11,803 nt of DNA from Pseudomonadota bacterium (GTDB lineage: Bacteria; Pseudomonadota; Gammaproteobacteria; Pseudomonadales; Halieaceae), in assembly GCA_030591305.1 (NCBI GenBank), contig JAUVBI010000081.1:1-11803 (forward strand), in the 5' to 3' direction. The position numbers and the translations under genes were made by a program. Shown one piece after another: positions 1 through 8,612 of the stretch. Each line of letters begins with the position of its first letter. Within the stretch, counting starts at the first letter, position 1. The notes beneath the pieces are model-generated. The model saw nothing but the letters and a program-made list of their open reading frames with translations, searched no databases and was not told the DNA's origin.

Positions 1-444
1 AACCATGGCGGCCAACTCACCACCACTTAAAACATAGTCGCCGATGGAAAGTTCCTCATCGACTTCGGCCTCTATCAGGCGCTCGTCCACACCTTCATAA
101 CGACCGGCAACCAGGATGAGTGCTTTCTCCCGCGCAAGCTCTACCGCTTTGTCGTGGGTGAAGCGCTGCCCCTGTGGAGACAGGTAGATAACTTTCGTAT
201 CCGCCTCTTCCGTTGCCTCCCTCGCTGCGGCGATAGCCTGCCGCAAAGGGTCTATTTTCATCAACATTCCCGGGCCACCGCCGTAGGGCCTGTCGTCTAC
301 CGTGCGGTGTTTGTCCTGTGTGTAATCACGCGGATTACAATGACTGAACTCCACCACACCCTGCTTGACCGCCCGCCCGGTAATTCCGTGCTCACTCACT
401 GCGTCAAACATCTCCGGAAAAAGGCTTACCAGTGCTATTTTCAT
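1..444 (-). CDS. trmD: tRNA (guanine-N1-)-methyltransferase TrmD, 3' end outside window
   Basis: TrmD methylates G37 next to the anticodon of tRNAs reading CUN, CCN and CGG codons, using S-adenosylmethionine, and so prevents +1 frameshifting. The first 148 codons are visible; the family is about 240-250 residues, so the C-terminal tRNA-binding part lies beyond the left edge. The N-terminus [16 protein letters not shown] is typical. YGGGPGMLM (about residues 54-62) and [11 protein letters not shown], followed by [13 protein letters not shown] (about 113-145), are the SPOUT knot motifs that hold the methyl donor. The start at 444 has a GAGGGG ribosome site 9 nt upstream, partly over the rimM stop. 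An upstream ATG at 449 is closed at once by a stop codon. It follows rimM by 11 nt in the rpsP operon. The window cut is the only truncation seen. Confidence 0.97.
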   Translation of the reverse strand, partial: MKIALVSLFPEMFDAVSEHGITGRAVKQGVVEFSHCNPRDYTQDKHRTVDDRPYGGGPGMLMKIDPLRQAIAAAREATEEADTKVIYLSPQGQRFTHDKAVELAREKALILVAGRYEGVDERLIEAEVDEELSIGDYVLSGGELAAMV

Positions 445-455
445 TGCATCACCCC

Positions 456-1013
456 TCAAAAATCGAGGAACCAGTCAATCTCGATAACGGCCTCTTCCAG
501 ATCTATCCGGGTAACTACATCACCGGGTAGATAGGGAATTAATCTCTCATTCTGGTCGATACTGCCCTCACAGGCCTTAACCACCAATACATCATTTGCG
601 CCGGTTTCAATCAGGTGATCCACGTTTCCCAGAAACACCCGCTCGTCACCTTTTTCCTCTGAGTCCCGGTCCTTACACCACACCTGTAAACCCTGCAACT
701 GGCGCCAATAGAACTCGCCGTCGCCCAGTTGTGGCAGTTCGCTTGCGGCAGCCACAATTTCCAGCCCCTTGTATGACTCTGCCAGTGTGCGGTTATCCAC
801 ACCCTTGATATGAGCCACCAGACCCTTACCCTGGCGATGTCCCGCATCGAACTCGATGGGCTCTTGCCCCGTTCGACGGCGTATCATACAACTACCGTAG
901 CCCAGTATATTCTCGACAGGCTCGGTATATGAATGAACCTTTACCCAGCCCTTGATACCGAAGCAACCGACAATTTTGCCAACTACCAGTGTATCTGCGC
1001 CGACGTCACTCAT
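456..1013 (-). CDS. rimM: 16S rRNA processing protein RimM
   Basis: RimM is a ribosome maturation factor that binds S19 in the 30S head and helps late processing of 16S rRNA. At 185 residues it is near the family norm. The N-terminal barrel domain opens with [20 protein letters not shown] (residues about 10-29), the signature of the family. The C-terminal PRC-barrel half begins near [13 protein letters not shown] and includes [20 protein letters not shown], then ends in [10 protein letters not shown]...IDWFLDF. It lies 15 nt downstream of rpsP and 11 nt upstream of trmD on the same strand, the usual rpsP-rimM-trmD order (rplS normally follows trmD, out of view). Nothing looks abnormal. Confidence 0.97.
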   Translation of the reverse strand: MSDVGADTLVVGKIVGCFGIKGWVKVHSYTEPVENILGYGSCMIRRRTGQEPIEFDAGHRQGKGLVAHIKGVDNRTLAESYKGLEIVAAASELPQLGDGEFYWRQLQGLQVWCKDRDSEEKGDERVFLGNVDHLIETGANDVLVVKACEGSIDQNERLIPYLPGDVVTRIDLEEAVIEIDWFLDF

Positions 1014-1028
1014 TCGACCCGAACCGGA

Positions 1029-1277
1029 TCAGGCTGCGACAGCAGCGTCCTTAACCAGCTTGGCAACGCGATCTGACATCTGGGCACCCAGGCCCTGCCA
1101 GTGTTCGATGCGAGCATTGTCAATGCGCAGACGCTCTTCCTGGCCGCGGGCGGTGGGGTTGAAAAAACCAACACGCTCAATAAAACGGCCGTCGCGGGCC
1201 TTGCGGCTGTCAGTGACTGTCAGGTGAAAAAAGGGGCGCTTTTTAGAGCCACCACGAGCTAAACGAATTGTTACCAT
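1029..1277 (-). CDS. rpsP: 30S ribosomal protein S16
   Basis: Small-subunit ribosomal protein S16, an assembly protein that binds 16S rRNA. The 82-residue product has the full family length. [21 protein letters not shown] and the following [19 protein letters not shown] are the classic S16 N-terminal sequence, and the acidic/basic tail with a short Ala-rich end is normal. It is the first gene of the leftward rpsP-rimM-trmD unit. About 90 nt of leader separate it from a good sigma70-type promoter (1371-1399), and that leader carries a hairpin followed by five T residues (1339-1359), which suggests premature termination or leader processing could set operon output. Confidence 0.98.
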   Translation of the reverse strand: MVTIRLARGGSKKRPFFHLTVTDSRKARDGRFIERVGFFNPTARGQEERLRIDNARIEHWQGLGAQMSDRVAKLVKDAAVAA

Positions 1278-1338
1278 TTTCTATGCATTCCTACTAAGTT
1301 AGCGGGCTGTAGCGGCATTCATCCACGTCGCCCACGAC

Positions 1339-1359
1339 AAAAACCGGCACAACGGCCGG
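1339..1359 (-). terminator. Terminator-like hairpin in the rpsP leader
   Basis: Read leftward, CCGGC (1359-1355), a 6-nt loop and GCCGG (1348-1344) form a GC-only 5-bp stem directly followed by TTTTT (1343-1339). This has the layout of an intrinsic terminator, yet it sits about 5 nt after the predicted start of the rpsP transcript and about 60 nt before the rpsP start codon. It could stop read-through from ffh, attenuate the operon, or simply cap the 5' end of the mRNA. The stem is short, so strength is uncertain. Confidence 0.5.
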
Positions 1360-1370
1360 AAAGGTGGCGC

Positions 1371-1399
1371 ATCATACGTAAAAACCCTACGTTTTGAAA
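1371..1399 (-). promoter_or_regulatory. Predicted sigma70 promoter of rpsP-rimM-trmD
   Basis: Leftward -35 TTTCAA (1399-1394), a 17-nt spacer and -10 TATGAT (1376-1371), followed by a GC-rich discriminator (GCGCC) of the kind found at growth-rate controlled promoters of translation genes. The predicted start is near 1364. Confidence 0.6.
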
Positions 1400-1446
1400 C
1401 CCCGAGCGCAGAATTTTTTTAGTGAATTCGGTAGCTTAGGGAGCAG

Positions 1447-1553
1447 TTAGGGCCATTCAGGGGCTTGCCGGACCGTCAGCAGCCAAGGAGGCTGGTGCCG
1501 AGCTCACAGGGATGTGCTTGTAGCGTGTCCGGCAAGCCCCTGAATGGGCCTAA
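1447..1553. repeat. 107-nt near-perfect long inverted repeat (branched hairpin) between ffh and rpsP
   Basis: The arms 1447-1473 and 1527-1553 are 27 nt each and pair with a single mismatch (G1452 against G1548). The 53 nt between them contain two smaller stem-loops: CAGCC/GGCTG (1480-1484 with 1490-1494) and CACA/TGTG (1505-1508 with 1513-1516). The folded form is a long stem with a branched tip. It lies 22 nt beyond the ffh stop. There is no T tract on either side, so it is not a textbook intrinsic terminator, though it may protect or block the ffh 3' end. Its architecture resembles dispersed palindromic intergenic repeats (REP/MITE type) of gammaproteobacteria. The family is not identified. 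Confidence 0.85.
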
Positions 1554-1575
1554 GTGCGCGTTAAATATAAAATTT

Positions 1576-2949
1576 CTAGAATGGCATTCCGCCGCCGGGA
1601 CCGCCTGGTGGCATCATACCGCCCATTCCGCGCATCATCTTCTCCATACCGCCACCTTTCATCTTTTTCATCATCTTCTGCATCTGCTTGTGCTGCTTCA
1701 GCAGGCGATTGAGGTCTTGTACCTGGGTGCCTGAGCCCTGGGTAATACGGCGTTTGCGGGAGCCGACAATGATTTCAGGGTTGCGCCGCTCCTTGGGGGT
1801 CATGGAGTCAATCATCACTTCCATGCGGCTGAACATCTTCATATCCAGGTTTTGCTTGGCCATTTTGGCCATATTGTCCATTCCCGGCAACTTATCCAGC
1901 AAACCGGTAATGCCACCCATATTATTCATTTGCTGTAGCTGCTCGCGAAAATCTTCCAGATCGAATTTTTTGCCCTTTTTGATCTTGCGAGCAAGCCTTT
2001 CAGCCTTTTTCTTGTCTACCTTCTGCTCTACCTCTTCAATCAGGGAGAGAACATCACCCATCCCCAGGATGCGCGAGGCCAGGCGATCGGGGTGGAAGGG
2101 GTCCAGGGCGGTGGTTTTCTCGCCCACACCCAGGAATTTAATCGGCTTGCCGGTAATAGCCCGCACCGACAGGGCCGCTCCGCCGCGCGTATCGGCATCC
2201 ACCTTGGTGAGAATGACGCCGGTCAAGGGCAGCGTTTCGCCAAAAGCTTTGGCCGTGTTAGCGGCATCCTGGCCGGTCATGGCATCCACCACAAACAGGG
2301 TTTCAATCGGCTTGATCCCCGCGTGCAACTGGGCAATCTCGCGCATCATATCGTCGTCGATGGCCAGTCGGCCCGCGGTGTCGACAATTAGTACATCGCT
2401 AAATCTAATTTTCGCGTGCTCAATGGCCAACCTGGCGATATCCAGGGGCTTTTGAGTAGTATTGCTGGGAAAGAAATCTACCCCCACCTCCGCTGCCAGT
2501 GTTTCCAACTGCTTGATGGCTGCCGGGCGGTAGACGTCGACACTCACCACCGTAACGGATTTTTTGTCGCGCTCTTTTAGCAATCGGGCCAACTTGGCGA
2601 CCGAGGTGGTTTTACCTGCGCCCTGCAAGCCCGCCACCAAAATAATCGCCGGGGGTTGCGTGGCGAGGTTCAGGGTCTCATTCGAACTGCCCATTACCGC
2701 TTCCAGTTCGCTCTGGACAATTTTCAGGAATACCTGCCCGGGGCTGAGGCTTTTCATCACCTCCTGCCCCAGGGCGCGCTGTTTCACTGACTCAACAAAT
2801 TGCTGGACCACTGACAGGGCAACGTCGGCCTCCAGCAGCGCCATACGCACCTCGCGCAGGGTTTGCTGGATATTGTCTTCAGTGAGCCTGGCCTTGCCCG
2901 TAATACTACGCAGGCTGCTCGTCAGGCGGTCGGAAAGATTCTCAAACAT
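1576..2949 (-). CDS. ffh: Signal recognition particle GTPase Ffh
   Basis: Ffh binds 4.5S RNA and signal sequences of nascent inner-membrane proteins and delivers ribosomes to FtsY. The start at 2949 gives MFENLSDRLTSSLRSITGKARL, colinear with E. coli Ffh. The reading frame could extend 11 codons further (to 2982) but the family begins here, and a weak AAGAG lies about 7 nt upstream. At 457 residues, the domains are: N domain 1-90; G domain with GLQGAGKTT (about 105-113), DTAGR (about 188-192) and TKVD (about 246-249); and the methionine-rich M domain from about 330, including GSRKRRI, the RNA-binding helix region. The tail ends in MMRGMGGMMPPGGPGGGMPF, a normal flexible Met/Gly end. It diverges from ypjD, as expected for the ffh neighbourhood. 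Confidence 0.98.
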   Translation of the reverse strand: MFENLSDRLTSSLRSITGKARLTEDNIQQTLREVRMALLEADVALSVVQQFVESVKQRALGQEVMKSLSPGQVFLKIVQSELEAVMGSSNETLNLATQPPAIILVAGLQGAGKTTSVAKLARLLKERDKKSVTVVSVDVYRPAAIKQLETLAAEVGVDFFPSNTTQKPLDIARLAIEHAKIRFSDVLIVDTAGRLAIDDDMMREIAQLHAGIKPIETLFVVDAMTGQDAANTAKAFGETLPLTGVILTKVDADTRGGAALSVRAITGKPIKFLGVGEKTTALDPFHPDRLASRILGMGDVLSLIEEVEQKVDKKKAERLARKIKKGKKFDLEDFREQLQQMNNMGGITGLLDKLPGMDNMAKMAKQNLDMKMFSRMEVMIDSMTPKERRNPEIIVGSRKRRITQGSGTQVQDLNRLLKQHKQMQKMMKKMKGGGMEKMMRGMGGMMPPGGPGGGMPF

Positions 2950-2987
2950 ACAGTACTCTTGCGATTGGATCGTCGACTTCAAATCAC

Positions 2988-3004
2988 CGCTATTGATTAT
3001 AGCG
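2988..3004. promoter_or_regulatory. Inverted repeat overlapping the proximal ffh -10 box
   Basis: CGCTAT (2988-2993) and ATAGCG (2999-3004) are perfect 6-bp arms around a 5-nt centre. The right arm lies within the TATAAT box of the proximal ffh promoter, so a protein bound here, or a hairpin at the transcript 5' end, could influence ffh. This may equally be a by-product of the promoter sequence. Confidence 0.3.
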
Positions 3005-3024
3005 AGACAAGTCGGTACAAAGGA
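2996..3024 (-). promoter_or_regulatory. Predicted proximal ffh promoter
   Basis: Leftward perfect -10 TATAAT (3001-2996), 17-nt spacer and weak -35 TCCTTT (3024-3019). The predicted start is near 2989, about 40 nt before the ffh start codon. Confidence 0.5.
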
Positions 3025-3028
3025 GCGG

Positions 3029-3057
3029 AGTATACGTCACATGAGTCTAAGCCCCAA
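3029..3057 (-). promoter_or_regulatory. Predicted distal ffh promoter
   Basis: Leftward -35 TTGGGG (3057-3052), 17-nt spacer and -10 TATACT (3034-3029). It overlaps the start region of divergent ypjD, so leftward and rightward initiation may compete. It would act in tandem with the proximal promoter. Confidence 0.4.
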
Positions 3058-3061
3058 CTAA
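3041..3061 (+). CDS. Possible 6-codon leader peptide coupled to ypjD
   Basis: ATG at 3041 opens MSLSPN followed by TAA, whose last A is the first base of the ypjD ATG (TAATG). It is preceded by GGAG 10 nt upstream, and another AAGGAG further up, whereas ypjD has no good ribosome site of its own. Ribosomes finishing this short frame could restart on ypjD. It may be only an accident of the sequence. Confidence 0.35.
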   Translation: MSLSPN

Positions 3062-3864
3062 TGCTTATTACATTCCTCGCAGTGATGACTGCGCTGGTTT
3101 ACCTGGTCGCCTCCGGAATCCAGCTGATGCACCTTGTACAGCGCAGAGCGCAAATCGACCGCAAAGTCCTCATCCTGGGCTTGTTTGCCCTTCTGGGCCA
3201 CGCCATTGTGGCATGGAACGGCATTGTCGTAGGCGGAGCTATCAGTCTGGGCTTCTACAAAGTTCCCGCGCTATTGTTCCTGGTGATCAATGTGGCCTGT
3301 ATCATCATCTTACTGCGCAGACCAATTCAAAACCTGTTGGTCGTAATATTTCCCCTCGCTGCCATGTCAGTATTGGTATCCATTTTCAGTCCGGATACCG
3401 TCACCGCAGACGGGGAAATGCCCCAAGGTGTGCTGATCCACGTTGCAAGTTCGCTGTTAGCCTACTCTGTGCTGACCCTCGCTGCCTTTCAGGCCGCCCT
3501 GGTCGCGGTGCAGGACCACCAGCTAAAACACCGCCACACCCGCGGTATTATCCAGGTACTGCCGCCCCTACAGACCATGGAGACCCTATTATTCGAGCTG
3601 TTATGGGTGGGTGTTGTATTACTGAGTCTGTCGATTGGCTCAGGCATGATCTTCCTGGATGATATTTTTGCCCAGCACCTGGTACACAAAACTGTACTGA
3701 CCATCATCGCCTGGTGTCTGTTCTCGGTGCTGTTATGGGGTCACTCCCGGCGTGGTTGGCGAAGCCAGACAGCGGTTCGCCTGACCCTCGCAGGGTTTAC
3801 CCTGTTAATGCTGGCCTATTTTGGCTCCAAACTGGTTCTAGAGCTGGTACTGCAACACCCATGA
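3061..3864 (+). CDS. ypjD: YpjD-like inner membrane protein, CcsA/cytochrome c assembly family
   Basis: A 267-residue polytopic membrane protein matching E. coli YpjD along its length: ML(I)HV-type segment GVLIHVASSLLAYSVLTLAAFQAAL near the middle, PPLQTMETLLFELLWVGVVLLSL, and the end LLWGHSRRGWRSQTAVRL...YFGSKLVLEL. The family shares the fold of CcsA/HemX haem-handling proteins, but the role of YpjD itself is not established. About eight hydrophobic segments are visible. The ATG at 3061 is the only sensible start: upstream in frame is soluble-looking sequence antisense to ffh. There is no ribosome site just before it. Instead a 6-codon reading frame (3041-3061) ends in TAATG across the start. 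The stop overlaps the yfjD start (ATGA). It diverges from ffh, as in other gammaproteobacteria. Confidence 0.93.
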   Translation: MLITFLAVMTALVYLVASGIQLMHLVQRRAQIDRKVLILGLFALLGHAIVAWNGIVVGGAISLGFYKVPALLFLVINVACIIILLRRPIQNLLVVIFPLAAMSVLVSIFSPDTVTADGEMPQGVLIHVASSLLAYSVLTLAAFQAALVAVQDHQLKHRHTRGIIQVLPPLQTMETLLFELLWVGVVLLSLSIGSGMIFLDDIFAQHLVHKTVLTIIAWCLFSVLLWGHSRRGWRSQTAVRLTLAGFTLLMLAYFGSKLVLELVLQHP

Positions 3865-5129
3865 TCAATGATGCATCCATGGAAATGTTGTTCGCCATAC
3901 TGGCGGGCCTGATCTTCCTATCCGGTTTTTTTTCCAGCTCTGAAACCGGCATGATGTCGCTCAACCGCTATCGCCTGAAACATCTGCTGCAGAGCGGCCA
4001 CAAGGGGGCAATACGGGTCAATAAATTATTGGAGCGCCCCGACCGGCTTATTGGACTGATCCTGATCGGCAACAATCTGGTCAATATACTGGCATCCGCC
4101 ATCGCTACGGTCATTGCCATTCGCCTGTGGGGGACCGCTGGCATTTTAATCGCCACCGTAGCACTCACCCTGGTCATCCTGATTTTTGCAGAGATTACGC
4201 CCAAGACTATCGCGGCATTACACCCCGAAAAAGTGGCATTTCCCGCCAGTTGGATTCTTCTTCCACTTCTAAGAATTCTGTATCCAGTTGTATGGCTGGT
4301 TAACATCGTCACCAATGCACTGCTGCGCCTGCTTGGCGTCGACCCGGACAAAAAACGTGATGAAAACGTGTCCTCCGAGGAACTGCGCACCATCGTGACC
4401 GAAGCCGGGCAACTGATCCCCACGCGGCACCGCAATATGCTGTTGAACATTCTCGACCTTGAGGACGTCACCATAGACGACATTATGGTTCCTCGAAATG
4501 AGGTTTATGGCATCAACCTGGATGACAGTGACCAGGAAATATTGCGTACCATACAAAATAGTTCTCACACTCGCCTGCCCGTTTGGCGTGAAGATATCAA
4601 CGACATTATCGGCGTCCTTCATATGCGCAGTATGAGCCGAATTCTCAATACAAAGGGCCTGGACCGAACCGCTCTGGAACGGGAAATGGATAAACCCTAT
4701 TTCATTCCCGAAGGCACGCCACTGCATACACAACTACTTAAATTCCAGCAGAAGAAGCATCGCCTGGCCGTAGTGGTTGATGAGTACGGAGAGGTGATGG
4801 GACTGGTGGCGCTGGAAGATATTCTGGAAGAAATTGTTGGAAACTTCACCTCCAACCTGGCGGAGGCGGTGGATAACATTTACTCCCAGAGAGACGGCAG
4901 CTTCATTATCAATGGCAGTGCAACGATCAGGGAAATTAACAAATCATTGCAGTGGGACTTGCCCACCGATGGCCCCAAGACCCTCAGCGGGTTAATGCTG
5001 GAGCACCTGGAGTCCTTCCCGGATGCCAAAATCAGCTTGAATATCGGCAGGCACCGCCTTGAAATACTGGAACTGAGGGGCAATGTGGTGCAGGCAGTTA
5101 GAGCGCGGCAAGTGGGTGTGAAAAACTAA
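3861..5129 (+). CDS. yfjD: CNNM/CorC-HlyC family membrane transporter with CBS domains
   Basis: A 422-residue inner-membrane protein close to E. coli YfjD, of the CNNM (DUF21) family implicated in Mg2+/Co2+ efflux. The first helix is followed by FFSSSETGMMSLNRYRLKHL, then ERPDRLIGLILIGNNLVNILASA and EITPKTIAALHPEKVAFP (about 30-150), the DUF21 core signature. A CBS pair follows (about 200-325, beginning LDLEDVTIDDIMVPRNEV and ending VVDEYGEVMGLVALEDILEEIVGNF), then the CorC/HlyC C-terminal domain (about 335-420). The start at 3861 overlaps the ypjD stop as ATGA, giving translational coupling. A second ATG at 3879 is possible. An upstream extension is out of register with the family. The stop overlaps the opposite-strand DUF1289 gene by 4 nt. 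Confidence 0.93.
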   Translation: MINDASMEMLFAILAGLIFLSGFFSSSETGMMSLNRYRLKHLLQSGHKGAIRVNKLLERPDRLIGLILIGNNLVNILASAIATVIAIRLWGTAGILIATVALTLVILIFAEITPKTIAALHPEKVAFPASWILLPLLRILYPVVWLVNIVTNALLRLLGVDPDKKRDENVSSEELRTIVTEAGQLIPTRHRNMLLNILDLEDVTIDDIMVPRNEVYGINLDDSDQEILRTIQNSSHTRLPVWREDINDIIGVLHMRSMSRILNTKGLDRTALEREMDKPYFIPEGTPLHTQLLKFQQKKHRLAVVVDEYGEVMGLVALEDILEEIVGNFTSNLAEAVDNIYSQRDGSFIINGSATIREINKSLQWDLPTDGPKTLSGLMLEHLESFPDAKISLNIGRHRLEILELRGNVVQAVRARQVGVKN

Positions 5130-5317
5130 CTCAAACGGATGCTGCTGGCGGCCTGTGACCTCTCCTGTGCCCGTCGCAATATTTTGCGTTTGCTGTCATT
5201 GCTGGCCATAAACCAGCCTGCTACCTCTTCTGCACTGCGGTAGCAGCCCATGCAAATATCATCCATATTGAGAACACAGACAGAAATGCACGGTGATGCG
5301 GGTTCTTGTTCACTCAT
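5126..5317 (-). CDS. DUF1289 family small cysteine-motif protein
   Basis: A 63-residue protein with the DUF1289 pattern: [28 protein letters not shown], in which four cysteines (C-x3-C ... C-x2-C, residues 10, 14, 22 and 25) look like a metal or iron-sulfur site, followed by a basic helical tail. The family's function is not known to me; members are common next to housekeeping genes in proteobacteria. Its ATG overlaps the stop of the carbonic anhydrase-like gene upstream (ATGA), so the two are probably translated together. The 3' end overlaps the convergent yfjD stop by 4 nt, with no room for a terminator. Its first codons (SEQE) repeat the last codons of the upstream gene because of a 14-nt tandem duplication at the junction. 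Confidence 0.9.
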   Translation of the reverse strand: MSEQEPASPCISVCVLNMDDICMGCYRSAEEVAGWFMASNDSKRKILRRAQERSQAASSIRLS

Positions 5318-5328
5318 TCTTGCTCACT
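5301..5328. repeat. 14-nt imperfect tandem repeat at a gene junction
   Basis: 5301-5314 and 5315-5328 are the same 14-nt unit with three differences. On the minus strand the first copy encodes the end of the carbonic anhydrase-like protein (...LSEQE) and the second the start of the DUF1289 protein (MSEQEP). Confidence 0.7.
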
Positions 5329-5838
5329 TAGCTCTGCGTTAAAACGGCGGGCATTACCGACATAATGGTCGGCGTTATGCACCAGTAACAGTTGCACTTC
5401 ATCGGGCAAAGTAGACTTTATTTTTGCGGGAGAGCCCAACACCATGCTGCCGTCGGGAATAACCATACCCTCGGTAACCAACGCATTGGCCCCGATCAAG
5501 CAGCCCTTCCCTACTTGTGCACCATTGAGTACAACCGCATTGATCCCCACCAGAGAGCCATCGCCAATGGTGCAGCCATGTAACATGGCGTTATGCCCCA
5601 CGGTCACATTTTCCCCTACTATCATGGGAAACCCCGGGTCAGCATGCAGCACTGTGCCATCCTGAATATTGCTGTTGGCGCCCACTTCTATGCACTCGGA
5701 GTCGCCGCGCAGCACACAACTGAACCAGATGCTGACGTTTTCGTGTAGGGTAACGTCACCTATAACGGCGGCATTGGGGGCAATAAAATGCCCGGAGCCT
5801 ACCAGCTCTACCCTCTTTTCACCCAAGGTATATTTCAT
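5314..5838 (-). CDS. yrdA: Gamma-class carbonic anhydrase-like hexapeptide protein (YrdA family)
   Basis: A 174-residue left-handed beta-helix protein built of hexapeptide repeats from about residue 18 to 140 (for example [35 protein letters not shown]). The three histidines expected to bind the metal are present as H65 (VLHAD), H82 (VGHNA) and H87 (MLHGC). SCVLRGD around residues 40-46 and NIQDGTVLH are typical of the gamma-CA/YrdA group. Many YrdA proteins show little carbonic anhydrase activity, so the reaction is inferred, not certain. It has a strong AAGGGG ribosome site 5 nt before the ATG. It lies 41 nt downstream of tgt and overlaps the DUF1289 gene, forming the tail of a queA-tgt transcription unit. 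Confidence 0.93.
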   Translation of the reverse strand: MKYTLGEKRVELVGSGHFIAPNAAVIGDVTLHENVSIWFSCVLRGDSECIEVGANSNIQDGTVLHADPGFPMIVGENVTVGHNAMLHGCTIGDGSLVGINAVVLNGAQVGKGCLIGANALVTEGMVIPDGSMVLGSPAKIKSTLPDEVQLLLVHNADHYVGNARRFNAELSEQE

Positions 5839-5879
5839 TGTGCCCCTTCATTTTACTTGTTACTTTGTGAAATTGATCG

Positions 5880-8062
<2,183 letters not shown>

Positions 8063-8085
8063 GAAGATGAGTATCTCTTAAAGAC

Positions 8086-8111
8086 AAAAAAACCGGCACT
8101 GGGCCGGCTTT
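8086..8111 (-). terminator. Intrinsic terminator after the EEAP-repeat gene
   Basis: Read leftward, CCGGC (8107-8103), a 5-nt loop and GCCGG (8097-8093) extend by G·U and A-T pairs and run into seven T residues (8092-8086). It lies just after the 8129 stop and just before queA. The outer A/T pairs make it potentially active in both directions. Confidence 0.8.
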
Positions 8112-8128
8112 GGTAGAGCCAGATATGG

Positions 8129-8419
8129 CTACTTATCTTTTTCTTCTTCGGCGGGAGCCTCTTCAGCAGGAGCTTCCTCTACCGGGGCTTCCTCTACTGG
8201 CGCTTCTTCGGCGGGAGCCTCTTCGGCTGGGGCCTCCTCTTCCACAGGGGCTTCTACAACAGGAGCCGCTGCCACAGTAATCAAGCCTTCCTCAGATAAA
8301 ATACGGGCTTTCTCGTCACCATTAATGGCATCTTTGTTAGCAGCTTTTACCGCAAAACGACCGTCTTTGCGCTTGAAAATGCTGTATTCCACTGTCTTTT
8401 TTACCAATGTCATGGCCAT
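8129..8419 (-). CDS. Small hypothetical protein with acidic EEAP(A/V) repeat tail
   Basis: A 96-residue protein with no recognised function. The first ~50 residues (MAMTLVKKTVEYSIFKRKDGRFAVKAA...) form a compact basic segment ending ARILSEEGLITVAA. The remainder is a low-complexity tail of about seven EEAPA/EEAPV pentapeptides ending EEEKDK, strongly acidic and proline-rich, so probably extended and flexible. The start at 8419 is chosen because GGAGAG sits 8 nt upstream; the frame stays open to 8452 without such a site. A plausible promoter lies at 8507-8535. It is monocistronic by the terminator at 8086-8111. The absence of a signal peptide suggests a cytoplasmic protein. Similar short proteins occur in marine gammaproteobacteria to my recollection, uncharacterised. 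Confidence 0.8.
   Translation of the reverse strand: MAMTLVKKTVEYSIFKRKDGRFAVKAANKDAINGDEKARILSEEGLITVAAAPVVEAPVEEEAPAEEAPAEEAPVEEAPVEEAPAEEAPAEEEKDK
8145..8255. repeat. 15-nt tandem coding repeats (EEAPA/EEAPV)
   Basis: About seven degenerate 15-nt units of the form GGCGGGAGCCTCTTC and variants, each encoding one EEAP(A/V) pentapeptide on the minus strand. Copy number may vary between strains by slippage. Confidence 0.8.
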
Positions 8420-8506
8420 AATCTTTTCTCTCCGGATACTCAGATGACGCACCCCAGTTCAGGGGGCAGATTCTCAGAAAAGCTACTCGAGCTTCAACTG
8501 GCGCGA

Positions 8507-8535
8507 AGTGTACCCTCATATTAGGCCAAGGTTAA
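8507..8535 (-). promoter_or_regulatory. Candidate promoter of the EEAP-repeat gene
   Basis: Leftward -35 TTAACC (8535-8530), 17-nt spacer and -10 TACACT (8512-8507), each matching 4 of 6 consensus bases. It diverges from the tRNA promoter at 8545-8572, with only 9 nt between the two -35 boxes. Confidence 0.4.
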
Positions 8536-8544
8536 GGAAAATTA

Positions 8545-8572
8545 TTGAAGTTTAGCCAGCGGTTGCTATAAT
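8545..8572 (+). promoter_or_regulatory. Strong stable-RNA type promoter for tRNA-Leu
   Basis: -35 TTGAAG (8545-8550), 16-nt spacer and perfect -10 TATAAT (8567-8572), followed by a GC-only discriminator CGCCGCGCCC typical of stringently controlled tRNA/rRNA promoters. Transcription would run through the broken tRNA-Leu and on into the intact one. Confidence 0.75.
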
Positions 8573-8612
8573 CGCCGCGCCCTTATGAGGGTATTAGGAA
8601 ATTTTCAGTAAT

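Noticed and set aside
1447..1553. The hairpin as an SRP 4.5S RNA gene, prompted by AGCAGCCAAGG at 1478-1488 and its position beside ffh
   Set aside because: The GGAA tetraloop and the symmetric loops of the SRP Ffh-binding domain are missing, and the fold is branched. A covariance-model scan with the bacterial SRP RNA model would settle it; a hit would revive the idea.
1447..1566. An integron attC site (GTTAAAT at 1560-1566 near a long hairpin)
   Set aside because: The partner RYYYAAC box is not in place and the arms are near-perfect, lacking the extrahelical bases of attC sites. No integron integrase or cassette is seen.
2950..2982. An 11-codon N-terminal extension of Ffh
   Set aside because: Ffh proteins begin at MFxNL; the extension has no conserved residues and would reach into the promoter region.
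2863..3060. A longer YpjD starting within ffh
   Set aside because: The extra 66 residues are antisense to the ffh N-terminus and polar, unlike the family, which starts at the first membrane segment.
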